64,000 bases of DNA from Roseburia sp. (GCA_017937095.1 JAGBEG010000018.1:62001-126000), one strand, 5' to 3'; counted from the first letter of the stretch, positions 17,250-26,091 are shown. Made by a program: numbers and translations. The notes: generated from the letters alone by a model not told the origin.

Positions 17250-18666
17250 CCCCTGCCTCCTTTCCTTCCTCCCGCAAAAGGAATCCGACCAAAGTCCCCT
17301 CTCCCGGCGTGCTGTCAATTTCCAGCTTACTGCCATGGAGCGCAAGAATCTCCGTACAAAGCGCCAGCCCAAGCCCCGCTCCGTTTTTGCTGCGCGCTCT
17401 GGACTTGTCTACCATATAAAATGCCTGCGTAATCTTTGAGACTTCCTCCTCTGGAATCCCTATGCCAAAATCCCTGACCGTAAAACGGTAACCGTCCTGC
17501 ACCCGGTGACCCTGTATTTCAATCCGGCTTCCCGGCTCTGACGCCTTTGATGCATTGTCGACCAGATTTACCAGCACCGTCTGAATCAGCCCGAAGTCCG
17601 CCAGCACCGTTGCCGGCTCATAGGAATACACAAATTCCATGTTCTCATTCATGCCGAACATACTGCGCAGATATTCAAAGAGGCTTCCCGCCGAAACCTT
17701 CCTCAGATCTGCGCTTCCCTTTTTCGCCACGATAATATCGAGGAGACGAAGCGACATCGCCTCCAGCCTCTTCCCCTCGGTGTAGATGTAATTTGCCGAA
17801 AGAAAGCTCTTTTCCTCATCCAGCTTTCTCGAGCGCAGCATATCCGCGTAACCGATGATGGAAGTAAGCGGCGTCTTTAACTCATGCGCAAAAGCGCCCA
17901 CGAACTCCTCCCTTGCCTGAATTTCGTCCTCGAGCTTGTCGATCGTATTCTCAAGAGCCTCCGCCATGTGATTGAAATCCTGTGTCAACTGCCCCAGCTC
18001 ATCGCTGCTGACCTGCTTTGCCCGGTAGCTGTAATCCCCTGCCGCCATTTTCTTCGTAGCGTCCATCAGAAGCCGGATCGGCTTGGCAAGGCGGGAGGAT
18101 ATCACATACATTATCACGCTTCCCAAAAGCAGCATAAGCACCGTCATGCGCCGATAGACCCGAAAGCCCATATCCCGCTCCTCAAAAACCTGTGAAACAT
18201 CCCGCAGGGTTTCCAGATACAATACTCTGCCGAGGGCGTCCACGCTGCGCGCCGTCTGTACGTAAAAACGCTCTCCCAAACGGATCACACGGTAGGAATA
18301 CTGGTTTTCCTCCGTCTGCAAAAGCAGCGCATCGTCTGTCTCGAACCCATCGCTGGCATAGAGAACCGTTTTTTCTTCATCCGACAGGCGTAGAAGCCGA
18401 CTTGCAGACTGACTGCCCGTCTCCAGATTGGAAGCAATCTGTTCGATGGAACCGTCCGACAGCAGATCGTACTTCACAGGTACATTGAGCGCCGCCGTCT
18501 CAAATGCGAACCGCAATATGCTGTTTTCATCCAGCGCCTGATCGATTTCCCGTTCCAGCGCCGTCTCAAACACATAATTGACGAAATAAAAGCCGCTTAA
18601 CCCAAGGGTGAGCGCTATGACCATAATCGTCCATAATAAGAGTTTCAGAGAAAATTTCATTTTCAC
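17230..18666 (-). CDS. Sensor histidine kinase
   Basis: This 478-residue membrane kinase has helix 1 near 9-30, an extracytoplasmic sensor region of about 130 residues, helix 2 near 170-187, HAMP near 190-240, then the H-box FAHELKTPLTSIIGYADML, N-box NLVDNASKASEPG, G1 DFGIGIPEEEV and G2 GAGLGLALC. All catalytic blocks are intact. The signal is unknown. Its ATG overlaps the response-regulator stop by 4 nt, so it is translationally coupled to its partner. Confidence 0.94.
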   Translation of the reverse strand: MKMKFSLKLLLWTIMVIALTLGLSGFYFVNYVFETALEREIDQALDENSILRFAFETAALNVPVKYDLLSDGSIEQIASNLETGSQSASRLLRLSDEEKTVLYASDGFETDDALLLQTEENQYSYRVIRLGERFYVQTARSVDALGRVLYLETLRDVSQVFEERDMGFRVYRRMTVLMLLLGSVIMYVISSRLAKPIRLLMDATKKMAAGDYSYRAKQVSSDELGQLTQDFNHMAEALENTIDKLEDEIQAREEFVGAFAHELKTPLTSIIGYADMLRSRKLDEEKSFLSANYIYTEGKRLEAMSLRLLDIIVAKKGSADLRKVSAGSLFEYLRSMFGMNENMEFVYSYEPATVLADFGLIQTVLVNLVDNASKASEPGSRIEIQGHRVQDGYRFTVRDFGIGIPEEEVSKITQAFYMVDKSRARSKNGAGLGLALCTEILALHGSKLEIDSTPGEGTLVGFLLREEGKEAGDEEIQS

Positions 18667-19319
18667 TTTACCTCCAGGCGATAGCCCACCTTATACACTG
18701 CGACAAGCTCGTGCTCCCAGCCGAGCTTTTTCCGAAGTCTCTGTACGTGAAGATCCAGCGTCCTGCTGTTCGCATAATATTCATCCTCCCAGACCTTTTC
18801 GTACAGGTTCTCGCGAAACAGCGCCACATTTCTGTTTTCCACAAAAAGCAGAAGCAGATCAAATTCCTTGCTTGTCAGAGCTACCGGATTGCCGGCACGT
18901 GTGACCCGTCTCGCCTCAATGTCAATCTCGACGTCCCCGATGACAAGCCTGCTCTCTGTCTTATTGTACCTGCGAAGCACTGCCTCCACTCTCGCCAGAA
19001 GCTCCGTGATATCAAAAGGCTTGATCAGATAATCATCCGCCCCAAGCTTTAAACCCTTTACCCGGTCCCTGACCTCGTGCTTTGCGGAAATAAAGATCAC
19101 CGGAATCTTATAAGGTCTGATATACTCCATAACATCGTAACCGTCTGCCCCAGGCAGCATAATATCGAGGAGCACCAGATCAAACGTATTCTTCTCAATC
19201 GCGTCAATCGCCGCGATACCGTCCTGCACCGCCACGCAGGAATAGCCCGCAGCCGAAAGATTCATATCGATCAGGTCACAGATCGGCTTTTCATCATCCA
19301 CAATCAGTATCTTTATCAT
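18663..19319 (-). CDS. OmpR/PhoB-family response regulator
   Basis: This 218-residue protein has a receiver domain with the acidic pair VDDE near 7-10, the phosphoacceptor Asp52 in LVLLDIMLPGADGYDV, and conserved FISAKHE and GADDYLIKPFD. A C-terminal winged helix follows (LTSKEFDLLLLFVEN; NSRTLDLHVQRLRKKLG). It probably activates or represses transcription on phosphorylation by the next gene's kinase. It overlaps the preceding gene and the kinase gene by 4 nt each (ATGA junctions). The phased 11-bp repeats at 16368-16433 are candidate sites. Confidence 0.95.
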   Translation of the reverse strand: MIKILIVDDEKPICDLIDMNLSAAGYSCVAVQDGIAAIDAIEKNTFDLVLLDIMLPGADGYDVMEYIRPYKIPVIFISAKHEVRDRVKGLKLGADDYLIKPFDITELLARVEAVLRRYNKTESRLVIGDVEIDIEARRVTRAGNPVALTSKEFDLLLLFVENRNVALFRENLYEKVWEDEYYANSRTLDLHVQRLRKKLGWEHELVAVYKVGYRLEVK

Positions 19320-20458
19320 GACTCCTTATTCCACCCCCAATAAGCGCGTGCCTTCTCTACCAGTCCTGCCGCCGTATCTTCCTCGCTGCAGGAAAGCATT
19401 TTTCTCACTTCCGTATCTGTATCAAAGCCGTCCGTCCGCTGATAATAAATCCGGTAATCATATTCCGGGACAGGATTGCCTCCGCTATCCGCGTAATTAT
19501 AGCCGGCGAGCACAAGCAGATCCTTCATGCCGTCGCCGTCGATATCCTTACAGGTAATTCCCTTGAGCGCGTAGAGATTGTCATAATCCCCCATCGGCTG
19601 AAAGCTCCACACAATGTTTCCCTGTTCATCCACCAGATATATCATAAAAACAGCGCAATCCGCTATCTTGTATGTCCCCGGGAGCACCTCAAGATATCCG
19701 AGCTTTTCAAACTGCCGGAAATAATCCTGCTCCCCTGCGACCACAAATCCATTCTCCAAAAGCTCTTCCTTCGTCGACGCCGTATAGAGAAACTCCGTAG
19801 ATGCCCCACCCCTGACATGGGCGATAATACTTCTGGCGCTTTGATTCATGCCGAACCGGTTGATCCTGTCAGAAATCCTATAGTCGTAGTAAAATCCGTC
19901 TTCCTTCTGGAAAAGGACATCCCCAACCTTATAATTCCTGCCTGCATACGATCCGTCACGGTTCCTGCAGGTAACGAGCAACACAATATCCGACAGCCCG
20001 TCACGGTTCAGATCCAGAAAAGAAATCGCCGATATTTCCTGCACGGTCTGCTCTAACTTTCCTTCCCTCCAGTGATTGACTGCAAGCTCGTCCGTCCGGT
20101 AGACCACGGTTCCGTCCTCATCTGTCAGAAAAAGAGCCAGACGGTGATACTGTTCTTCTATCGCCGGAACCAGAAAAACACTGCCATAGCCCTCCGTTTC
20201 CAGCGGAAAAATCTGATCCTCTATCACGTCAAAACCGTAATCTGCAAGGTCTGACTGCTGTTCTGGGGCTTCCAGACGCATCCTGTAATCCTGATAGTCG
20301 GCAAGCAGTTTTTGCTCTGTCTCTTCCCCCGCCAGAACCGGCGTCGGAAGACCCAGAAGCAAAAACGCCAGAAAGCCAACTACGATGAACTTAAAACCGG
20401 ACATTTTCCCCTGCACGCGTTCCACCCTCTCTTCTTTCGCTCCTTTGAATAATTTCAT
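19316..20458 (-). CDS. Secreted VCBS/FG-GAP-like protein heading the HK/RR operon
   Basis: This protein of about 380 residues has a signal peptide or anchor (FIVVGFLAFLLLGLPTPVLAGEE) and two metal-loop-like motifs (AISFLDLNRDGLSDIVLLV and CKDIDGDGMKDLLVLAGYN) of the kind found in beta-propeller or VCBS repeats. It is related in pattern to the lipoproteins at 13726, 52679 and 54069. It is outside the membrane and overlaps the response-regulator gene by 4 nt, so it may supply the signal for the kinase. The start is uncertain: ATG at 20458 (weak AGGAT upstream) or ATG at 20404 (AGGGG upstream). A further in-frame ATG at 20485 is unlikely. Confidence 0.8.
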   Translation of the reverse strand: MKLFKGAKEERVERVQGKMSGFKFIVVGFLAFLLLGLPTPVLAGEETEQKLLADYQDYRMRLEAPEQQSDLADYGFDVIEDQIFPLETEGYGSVFLVPAIEEQYHRLALFLTDEDGTVVYRTDELAVNHWREGKLEQTVQEISAISFLDLNRDGLSDIVLLVTCRNRDGSYAGRNYKVGDVLFQKEDGFYYDYRISDRINRFGMNQSARSIIAHVRGGASTEFLYTASTKEELLENGFVVAGEQDYFRQFEKLGYLEVLPGTYKIADCAVFMIYLVDEQGNIVWSFQPMGDYDNLYALKGITCKDIDGDGMKDLLVLAGYNYADSGGNPVPEYDYRIYYQRTDGFDTDTEVRKMLSCSEEDTAAGLVEKARAYWGWNKES

Positions 20459-20644
20459 TATATAAAAGATAATCCTGCGATTCAAGAAAGAGTTTCCCTT
20501 GCACCGTTTTCAAATTCCGATTATAATATTCCTTGCAGTTTCCCGCGGCATACACAGGGAAAATTATTTCATCCGGCCAAATGCCAGTGCAGTCTTTACT
20601 GTATTTTGTGCATTTCACGCCGCTGTACATATACGGAGGAATCT

Positions 20645-21904
20645 ATGAATAAAAAAGATATCTTAGAATTAAAAAGACGTTTCAAAAAAGACGCCTGCAC
20701 ATTCACAAGGCTGTGCGGCTGTTATGTGGACGCCGACCACAATAAAGTGACGACCTTCGGCGAGACTTTCCTGAATCTCGAAGACGAGGAGTTCTACAAA
20801 TATCTTGAGATTGCCAAGAAGGTCATGTCCGGCACAATCGGAAATAACATTCTGGAACTGGAATTTCCGACTGCGGAGGAAGCGCCGGGCGGCAGACAGC
20901 AGTTTCTGATGGGTCTGCGCGAGAGCGCCTTAAAAAGCGACGAGCTGATGGACGCGTTCTACGATCTGGTTATTGGCAGTTATAGTTATGTCGGCAACTA
21001 TCTGATTCTCGTCTTCCACGACGCCTACGACGTCATGACAAAGACCTCCGACAACAATAAGCTCGACGAGTCCGAGGAAGTATATGAATACCTGCTGTGT
21101 GCAATCTGTCCTGTGACCCTGACCAAGCCGGGACTGGGCTACCGCGAGGACGAGAACCGCATCGGTCCGCGCATCCGTGACTGGGTGGTCGGCGTGCCGG
21201 ACACCGGATTCGTTTTCCCGGCATTTACGGACCGCAGCACTGATATACATTCAGTCATGTTCTACACCAGAGACACGAAGACCCCGCATGCGGAGTTTAT
21301 GGAATCCGGTCTTGGCTGCAATCCAAAGTTCACCGCCACCGAGAAGAAGCTCACCTTCCAGAGCATCGTAAAAGAGGTGATCGGTGAGGACGAGGAAGAA
21401 AGCGACGCCGTATTTCTGGATATTCAGGGAAATCTCAATAATATGATTCCCGTCACAGAGGACGAAACGGTTGAACCTGAGCCTGTCATCGTGACAAAGG
21501 CAGCGATTGCCGACGTACTCGCCGAGAGCGGCGTAGCCGAAGAGCAGGCAGCCGTCATCGAAAAGACCTACGAGGACGTCTTCGGGGAGGAGCTCCCGGA
21601 GGCGGAGCAGCTTGTCGACCCGAAGCTTGTCGAGGCGAACGGCAAGCGCAAGGAGAAGCTTGAACTGATTCATCAGGTGGAGAATTTGAAGCAGCAGCTT
21701 GAGGAGACACGCGCCCTTCCGGTTGCAGCCGAGGAGGGCGAAGAAGACGTTCCGGCAGTCAAGACCTACGATGTCATCCTGCGCGTGAAGCCAGAGAAGG
21801 TCGGACAGATTCATTCCGAGGTCATAGGCGGGCAGAAATGCCTTGTCATCCCGATGGAGGAGAACGAGCACGCCGCTGTCAACGGGGTGAATACGACAGT
21901 ATAA
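20645..21904 (+). CDS. DUF4317 family protein
   Basis: This 419-residue protein matches the DUF4317 family of Lachnospiraceae. It starts MNKKDILELKRRFKKDACTF and contains CGCYVDADHNKV, GSYSYVGNYLILVFHDAYDV and a GPRIRDWVVGVPDTGFVFPAF core, with a charged coiled-coil-like tail. It is soluble and cytoplasmic by sequence; the function is unknown in the family. GGAGGAATCT sets the start, and an ATG 39 nt upstream is not needed. It is monocistronic and followed by a tandem repeat and a terminator. Confidence 0.88.
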   Translation: MNKKDILELKRRFKKDACTFTRLCGCYVDADHNKVTTFGETFLNLEDEEFYKYLEIAKKVMSGTIGNNILELEFPTAEEAPGGRQQFLMGLRESALKSDELMDAFYDLVIGSYSYVGNYLILVFHDAYDVMTKTSDNNKLDESEEVYEYLLCAICPVTLTKPGLGYREDENRIGPRIRDWVVGVPDTGFVFPAFTDRSTDIHSVMFYTRDTKTPHAEFMESGLGCNPKFTATEKKLTFQSIVKEVIGEDEEESDAVFLDIQGNLNNMIPVTEDETVEPEPVIVTKAAIADVLAESGVAEEQAAVIEKTYEDVFGEELPEAEQLVDPKLVEANGKRKEKLELIHQVENLKQQLEETRALPVAAEEGEEDVPAVKTYDVILRVKPEKVGQIHSEVIGGQKCLVIPMEENEHAAVNGVNTTV

Positions 21905-21922
21905 TTTTTATTTCACACGGAC

Positions 21923-22016
21923 AAACTGTTTCATACATACGAAACTATTTCATACATACGAAACTATTTCATACATACAAACTGTTTCATACATACGAAA
22001 CTATTTCATACACACA
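21923..22016. repeat. Five tandem 18-19-bp repeats
   Basis: Units of the form AAACTATTTCATACATACG (with A/G variation in the ACT-A/G-TTTC position) begin at 21923, 21942, 21961, 21979 and 21998, in the 3' untranslated region of the DUF4317 gene. Confidence 0.9.
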
Positions 22017-22019
22017 AAA

Positions 22020-22062
22020 AGGAACTACGGTACGAACCAATTCGCATCGTAGTTCCTCTTTC
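22020..22062 (+). terminator. Terminator-like hairpin after DUF4317
   Basis: AGGAACTACG (22020-22029) pairs with CGTAGTTCCT (22048-22057), followed by CTTTC. It lies between convergent genes. Confidence 0.75.
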
Positions 22063-22094
22063 GTTCATGTCACTCATACAGCCTTCCGCAGCTC

Positions 22095-22598
22095 TTACTT
22101 TGTCTTCAACCGCTCCATGATATACTGCTCCATCTCTTCCTTGGGAATCCCAAGCGTGAGTGAAAGCTCGCTGTAAAGCTCATTCTCCGCCGTTCTCATA
22201 TACCGCTCGTCAAGTGCCGTAATCTTCTTGCCCTGCGCCGTCCGCTCCTTTTTGCGCATATAGAGCGTCTTTACAATGCTGACCCATGCACGGTAATCAC
22301 AGGTGTTAAGCGCCTGTTTGTAGGTCGCCTCACGCTGCTTGTCATCCGGCACCCAGAGCATCTCAATTTCCGGCAGTTCCGCGATCAGCCGGTCCGCCTC
22401 TTCCCGCGAAATCACCCTGCGCATTGTAATTTTCTGATTATCCGTTGGTGCATAGATTCTGCCGTTTCCATCTCCAATCGGGGCTAAGACATAATACAAA
22501 CGGTTCTTGTCAGCCCCGGAAATGTCAATATGGGTAATATCCTCAATCCGACAAACACCTTTCACGCCATACACAATATACTCTCCGATTTCAAACAT
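22095..22598 (-). CDS. CarD family transcriptional regulator
   Basis: This is a 167-residue protein. The N-terminal Tudor-like RNA-polymerase-interacting domain (FEIGEYIVYGVKGVCRIEDI; YYVLAPIGDGNGRIYAPTD) and the helical C-terminal DNA-binding domain (TLYMRKKERTAQGKKITALDERYMRTAENELYSELSLTLG) are both plain. CarD/CdnL proteins bind RNA polymerase beta and stabilise open complexes at many promoters. Length and domain order are normal. It is monocistronic, and GGAGAATCGGGGGACC precedes the ATG. Confidence 0.92.
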   Translation of the reverse strand: MFEIGEYIVYGVKGVCRIEDITHIDISGADKNRLYYVLAPIGDGNGRIYAPTDNQKITMRRVISREEADRLIAELPEIEMLWVPDDKQREATYKQALNTCDYRAWVSIVKTLYMRKKERTAQGKKITALDERYMRTAENELYSELSLTLGIPKEEMEQYIMERLKTK

Positions 22599-22793
22599 GG
22601 TCCCCCGATTCTCCTTTCACCACAGACTTTTGCCTCTTTGCACCGCTTTCGACCGAAAGCCGTCTGCTTTTATTTTAACACAAAAAATCGGGTGAAATCA
22701 GAGGATTCTGAATTTTTGCTCATTTTCGTGAAAATCGTCAAAATTATATAGGCGCGCTATTGTCTATTTTCCCCAAATAACAAAAGCATACTA

Positions 22794-22822
22794 TTGACTT
22801 TAGAATAATAGCATGCTATACT
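22794..22822 (+). promoter_or_regulatory. MarR-gene promoter with overlapping palindromic operator
   Basis: TTGACT (22794-22799), 17 nt, TATACT (22817-22822). The palindrome ATAGCATGCTAT (22808-22819) overlaps the -10 box, and a related half-site AAGCATACTAT sits upstream of it (22784-22794), so a repressor bound here would block polymerase. Confidence 0.75.
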
Positions 22823-22846
22823 TTTTTCAGAAAAGAGGAATTGACA

Positions 22847-23272
22847 ATGACAGAAGATGTTTCCTGTGGTATGCTTATCAAGCAACTCAACAGCACATTG
22901 GAAAAAAACGCAAACAATGCTTTAAGAGAGCAGGATTTAACCTTTGCGCAGGTATCGGCTTTACTAGCGATCCGGGATTTTCCGGCGCAGCAGATTTCTC
23001 TGAAGGAATTGGAGAAGTTACTGCATGTAGCCCAATCCACGACTGCCGGAATTATCAGCCGATTAGAACAGAAGGGGCTTGTCACAGGCTATGGTGATCC
23101 TTCTGACAAACGGATAAAGCTTGTTAAAATAACGCCGTTGGGAGAACAATATTGCCGGAGAGCCGAACAAAATATGTACGAGGCGGAAGAAATGCTTTTA
23201 TCGGGATTGACCGAAACAGAAAAAAGCACATTCCGCAGCCTGCTCCAGAAAGTGAATGAATCTTTAAAATAA
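22847..23272 (+). CDS. MarR family transcriptional regulator
   Basis: This 141-residue winged-helix repressor has ALREQDLTFAQVSALLAI, the recognition helix region LEKLLHVAQSTTAGIISRLEQKGLV and the wing with DPSDKRIKLVKITPLGE. The start is the ATG at 22847 (GAGG 8 nt upstream); a TTG at 22841 is possible but worse. It is followed 98 nt later by a MATE pump gene. Both promoter regions carry AGCATAC/AGCATGC half-sites, so it probably represses itself and the pump until a ligand binds. Confidence 0.92.
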   Translation: MTEDVSCGMLIKQLNSTLEKNANNALREQDLTFAQVSALLAIRDFPAQQISLKELEKLLHVAQSTTAGIISRLEQKGLVTGYGDPSDKRIKLVKITPLGEQYCRRAEQNMYEAEEMLLSGLTETEKSTFRSLLQKVNESLK

Positions 23273-23299
23273 TGTCCGCTTATCATGCGGGCATTATAA

Positions 23300-23350
23300 A
23301 AGCTCATTTCAATAGCATACTTTTAATATGATGCTTTCAATAGTAAACTT
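23300..23350 (+). promoter_or_regulatory. Probable MarR operator before the MATE gene
   Basis: AATAGCATACTT and, after a short gap, ATGATGCTTTCAATAG provide an imperfect AGCAT/ATGCT dyad that shares its half-site with the promoter of the marR-type gene. A clear -35/-10 pair is not obvious. Confidence 0.5.
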
Positions 23351-23370
23351 ATGAATTGAGAGGTGTTTTT

Positions 23371-24720
23371 ATGGAAAACGAAAAAACTTTAGATGCTTTT
23401 AACAAGATGTCCGTTCCGCAGGCTGTCATCAAAAATACTGTTCCTGCAATGATCGCTATGCTTATGGTACTAATCTACAATCTGGCAGATACATTTTTTA
23501 TCGGACAGACGCATGACGCCTATCAGGTTGCAGCCGTATCTTTAGCCACACCGGTTTTCTTAATGTTTATGGCAGTCGGCACGGTATTCGGTATCGGCGG
23601 CACATCCGTTATTTCACGGGCTATGGGCGAGGGCAAAAAAGAATATGCCAAAAAGGTGTGTTCCTTCTGCATGTGGGCGTGTGTGCTTGTCGGACTTGCA
23701 ATGACGCTCCTGTTCCTGCTTTTTATGGATGAGATTCTTCTGCTGATAGGCGCAAGCGACGACACATGGGAATTTGCCCGAAGCTATCTTACCATTGTTT
23801 CCTACAGCGGTGTCTTTGTGCTCATTTCCAACTGCTATTCCAATATTTTACGGGCAGAAGGACAGGCGACAAGGGCTATGACCGGGCAGATCATCGGCAA
23901 TCTTTTAAATGTTGTCCTTGATCCCCTTATGATTTTGGGCTTTGGCTGGAATATTACAGGCGCCGCCATTGCAACGGTGATTGGAAATGTGGCTGCCGCC
24001 AGTTACTACATTATTTATTTTCTGCGCGGAAAATCTTCGCTTAGTATCAGCATAAAAGACTTTTCCGTAAAAAACAAAATATGCAGCGGCGTACTTGCAA
24101 TCGGGATTCCTGCTTCTCTCGCTTCTGTCCTGATGAGTATTTCACAAATGGTAATGAATGGTATGATGGCAGGCTATGGCGATATGGCGATTGCCGGAAT
24201 CGGCGTTGCGATGAAAGTTACCATGATTACAGGCATGATTGCTATGGGAATCGGTCAGGGGATTCAACCGTTATTAGGATATTGCGTCGGTGCAAAAACG
24301 TGGGAACGCTATAAAGAGATCATGCGTTTCTCCCTGTGGTTTGCATTCTTCCTGGGTCTTATAATGACAATTTTCTGCTACCTCTTCACAAACCAGATCG
24401 TCAGCGTCTTTCTGACAGATGAAAACGCATTTGATTACGCTGTGCGCTTCGCAAAGATTCTGCTGACGACAAGTACGCTGTTCGGCGTGTTTTATGTCCT
24501 GACAAATGCTTTGCAGGCAATGGGTGCGGCAGTATCATCTTTAATTATCAACCTTAGCAGACAGGGCATCATCTATATTCCCGCGCTCTTTGTCTTAAGA
24601 GCTGCCCTTGGCGTGACAGGACTTGTATGGGCACAGCCCGTCGCAGATATCCTGTCAATCATTCTTGCAGTCATTTTATATCAAATAACATTCAGAAAAA
24701 TGAGAAACAACATGAAATGA
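23371..24720 (+). CDS. MATE family multidrug efflux transporter
   Basis: This is a 449-residue, 12-helix membrane protein. The N-terminal half shows VPAMIAMLMVLIYNLADTFFIGQ, TPVFLMFMAVGTVFGIGGTSVISRAMGEGK and SYSGVFVLISNCYSNILRAEGQ, and the C-terminal half has the matching IGQGIQPLLGYCVGAK. These are DinF/MepA-type MATE signatures (cation-coupled export of drugs or metabolites). The start is MENEKTLD, with GAGAGGTG upstream. It is paired with the MarR-type regulator; substrate unknown. Confidence 0.93.
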   Translation: MENEKTLDAFNKMSVPQAVIKNTVPAMIAMLMVLIYNLADTFFIGQTHDAYQVAAVSLATPVFLMFMAVGTVFGIGGTSVISRAMGEGKKEYAKKVCSFCMWACVLVGLAMTLLFLLFMDEILLLIGASDDTWEFARSYLTIVSYSGVFVLISNCYSNILRAEGQATRAMTGQIIGNLLNVVLDPLMILGFGWNITGAAIATVIGNVAAASYYIIYFLRGKSSLSISIKDFSVKNKICSGVLAIGIPASLASVLMSISQMVMNGMMAGYGDMAIAGIGVAMKVTMITGMIAMGIGQGIQPLLGYCVGAKTWERYKEIMRFSLWFAFFLGLIMTIFCYLFTNQIVSVFLTDENAFDYAVRFAKILLTTSTLFGVFYVLTNALQAMGAAVSSLIINLSRQGIIYIPALFVLRAALGVTGLVWAQPVADILSIILAVILYQITFRKMRNNMK

Positions 24721-24753
24721 AATAAATAGAACGCTATTTCCTATTGCCAAAAA

Positions 24754-24784
24754 AAAGAATCCGGCAAAACCGGATTCTTTTCGT
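24754..24784 (+). terminator. Terminator after the MATE gene
   Basis: AAAAGAATCCGG (24754-24765) pairs perfectly with CCGGATTCTTTT (24771-24782) around CAAAA. Confidence 0.88.
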
Positions 24785-24973
24785 TGGCACAGCAGTAATG
24801 GGTAAAATGCTGTCCCGAAACTGCGGTAGGGAAACCGCAGTGCGCATCCGCCGCCCACGGCAAATGCCATGAACGCTGTGCGTCTATGGTATATTAAATT
24901 AGGGAAAGGAATTATCATATATAATCCGGAAAGAATGACGATATCATTCTTCCGCAATAAATGCCTGTGGCAC

Positions 24974-25999
24974 TTATCTCTGTACACGTCCGGAAGCATC
25001 GCCGCCGGCTAATTTCTTAACCTCGTCAACGCCTACCATGTTGAAGTCGCCCTCGATGGAGTGCTTTAAGCAGCTTGCTGCTACTGCAAACTCAATCGTA
25101 GCCTGCGGATCGTAGTCGTTTAAGCAAGCGTAAATGAGTCCGCCGCCGAAGGAATCGCCGCCGCCTACACGGTCAACGATATGCATTAAATACTCCTTGG
25201 AGAAGTAGCTCTGTCCATCCTCGTAAAGCATTGCTGCCCAACGGTTATCGTTTGCAGAAATGGAAGTTCTTAAGGTGATCGCTACCTTCTTGAAGCCGAA
25301 ACGGTCTGTCAGCTTCTGTGCTACCTCTTTGTAGCCTTCCTTATTCAGCTCGCCTGCAGTTACCTCTGTACCCTCAGACTTGATACCGAATACGTCGTTT
25401 GCATCCTCCTCGTTGGAAATGCATACGTCAACATACTGGCAAAGCTCGCCCATCACCTGACCAGCCTTCTCCTTAGACCACAGCTTATTGCGGTAGTTCA
25501 AGTCACAGCTTACTGTGATGCCCTTTGCCTTTGCAGCCTTACATGCCTCTAAGCAGATTGCTGCTACGTTATCGCCAAGTGCCGGTGTGATTCCTGTGAA
25601 ATGGAACCAGTCAGCGCCCTCAAAAATCTTATCCCAGTCAAAATCTGCTGTCGTTGCTGTTGCGATCGCAGAGCCTGCACGGTCATAGATAACCTTTGAC
25701 GGTCTCTGGCTTGCGCCCTTCTCTAAGAAGTAGATACCTACTCTGTCGCCGCCGCGAACGATATCCGATGTGTCTACGCCGTACTGTCTTAATGCATTGA
25801 CACCAGCCTGTCCGATCTCATGAGCCGGAAGCTTTGTAACGAAGCTTGCTTCCATTCCGTAGTTTGCCAGAGAAACTGCAACGTTTGCCTCACCGCCGCC
25901 ATAGGTAGCGCCGTAGGACGGAGCCTGTACAAAACGGTAATATCCTTCCGGTGCAAGACGAAGCATGATCTCACCAAATGTAACGACTTTCTTTGCCAT
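24974..25999 (-). CDS. kdgK: PfkB-family sugar kinase, probably 2-keto-3-deoxygluconate kinase
   Basis: This 341-residue carbohydrate kinase has VTFGEIMLRLAPEGYYRFVQ at the N-terminus, GGGEANVAVSLANYG (PfkB motif 1), CDLNYRNKLW, and the catalytic GGGDSFGGGLIYA (motif 2). FVQAP and DLNYRxKLW are typical of KDG kinases, which phosphorylate 2-keto-3-deoxygluconate on the route from uronic acids to pyruvate. No uronate genes lie next to it, so the substrate is inferred. Codon use looks highly biased, in line with strong expression. It has an excellent promoter and operator upstream and AGGAGGATTCATTC before the ATG. Confidence 0.85.
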   Translation of the reverse strand: MAKKVVTFGEIMLRLAPEGYYRFVQAPSYGATYGGGEANVAVSLANYGMEASFVTKLPAHEIGQAGVNALRQYGVDTSDIVRGGDRVGIYFLEKGASQRPSKVIYDRAGSAIATATTADFDWDKIFEGADWFHFTGITPALGDNVAAICLEACKAAKAKGITVSCDLNYRNKLWSKEKAGQVMGELCQYVDVCISNEEDANDVFGIKSEGTEVTAGELNKEGYKEVAQKLTDRFGFKKVAITLRTSISANDNRWAAMLYEDGQSYFSKEYLMHIVDRVGGGDSFGGGLIYACLNDYDPQATIEFAVAASCLKHSIEGDFNMVGVDEVKKLAGGDASGRVQR

Positions 26000-26034
26000 G
26001 AATGAATCCTCCTAAAGTGTAAATGTTTCGTATT

Positions 26035-26051
26035 ATGAAACCCTGTTTCAT
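26035..26051 (-). promoter_or_regulatory. Palindromic operator in the sugar kinase leader
   Basis: ATGAAAC-CCT-GTTTCAT is a perfect 17-bp dyad just downstream of the -10 box. A further GTTTC half-site lies at 26025-26029. The position suits a repressor. Confidence 0.75.
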
Positions 26052-26063
26052 TTCTATACTAAA

Positions 26064-26091
26064 ATTATAACATCTAATATTAGAATGTCAA
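26064..26091 (-). promoter_or_regulatory. Consensus promoter of the sugar kinase gene
   Basis: Read on the minus strand: TTGACA (26091-26086), a 16-nt spacer, TATAAT (26069-26064). The spacer holds the palindrome TCTAATATTAGA (26073-26084). Confidence 0.9.
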
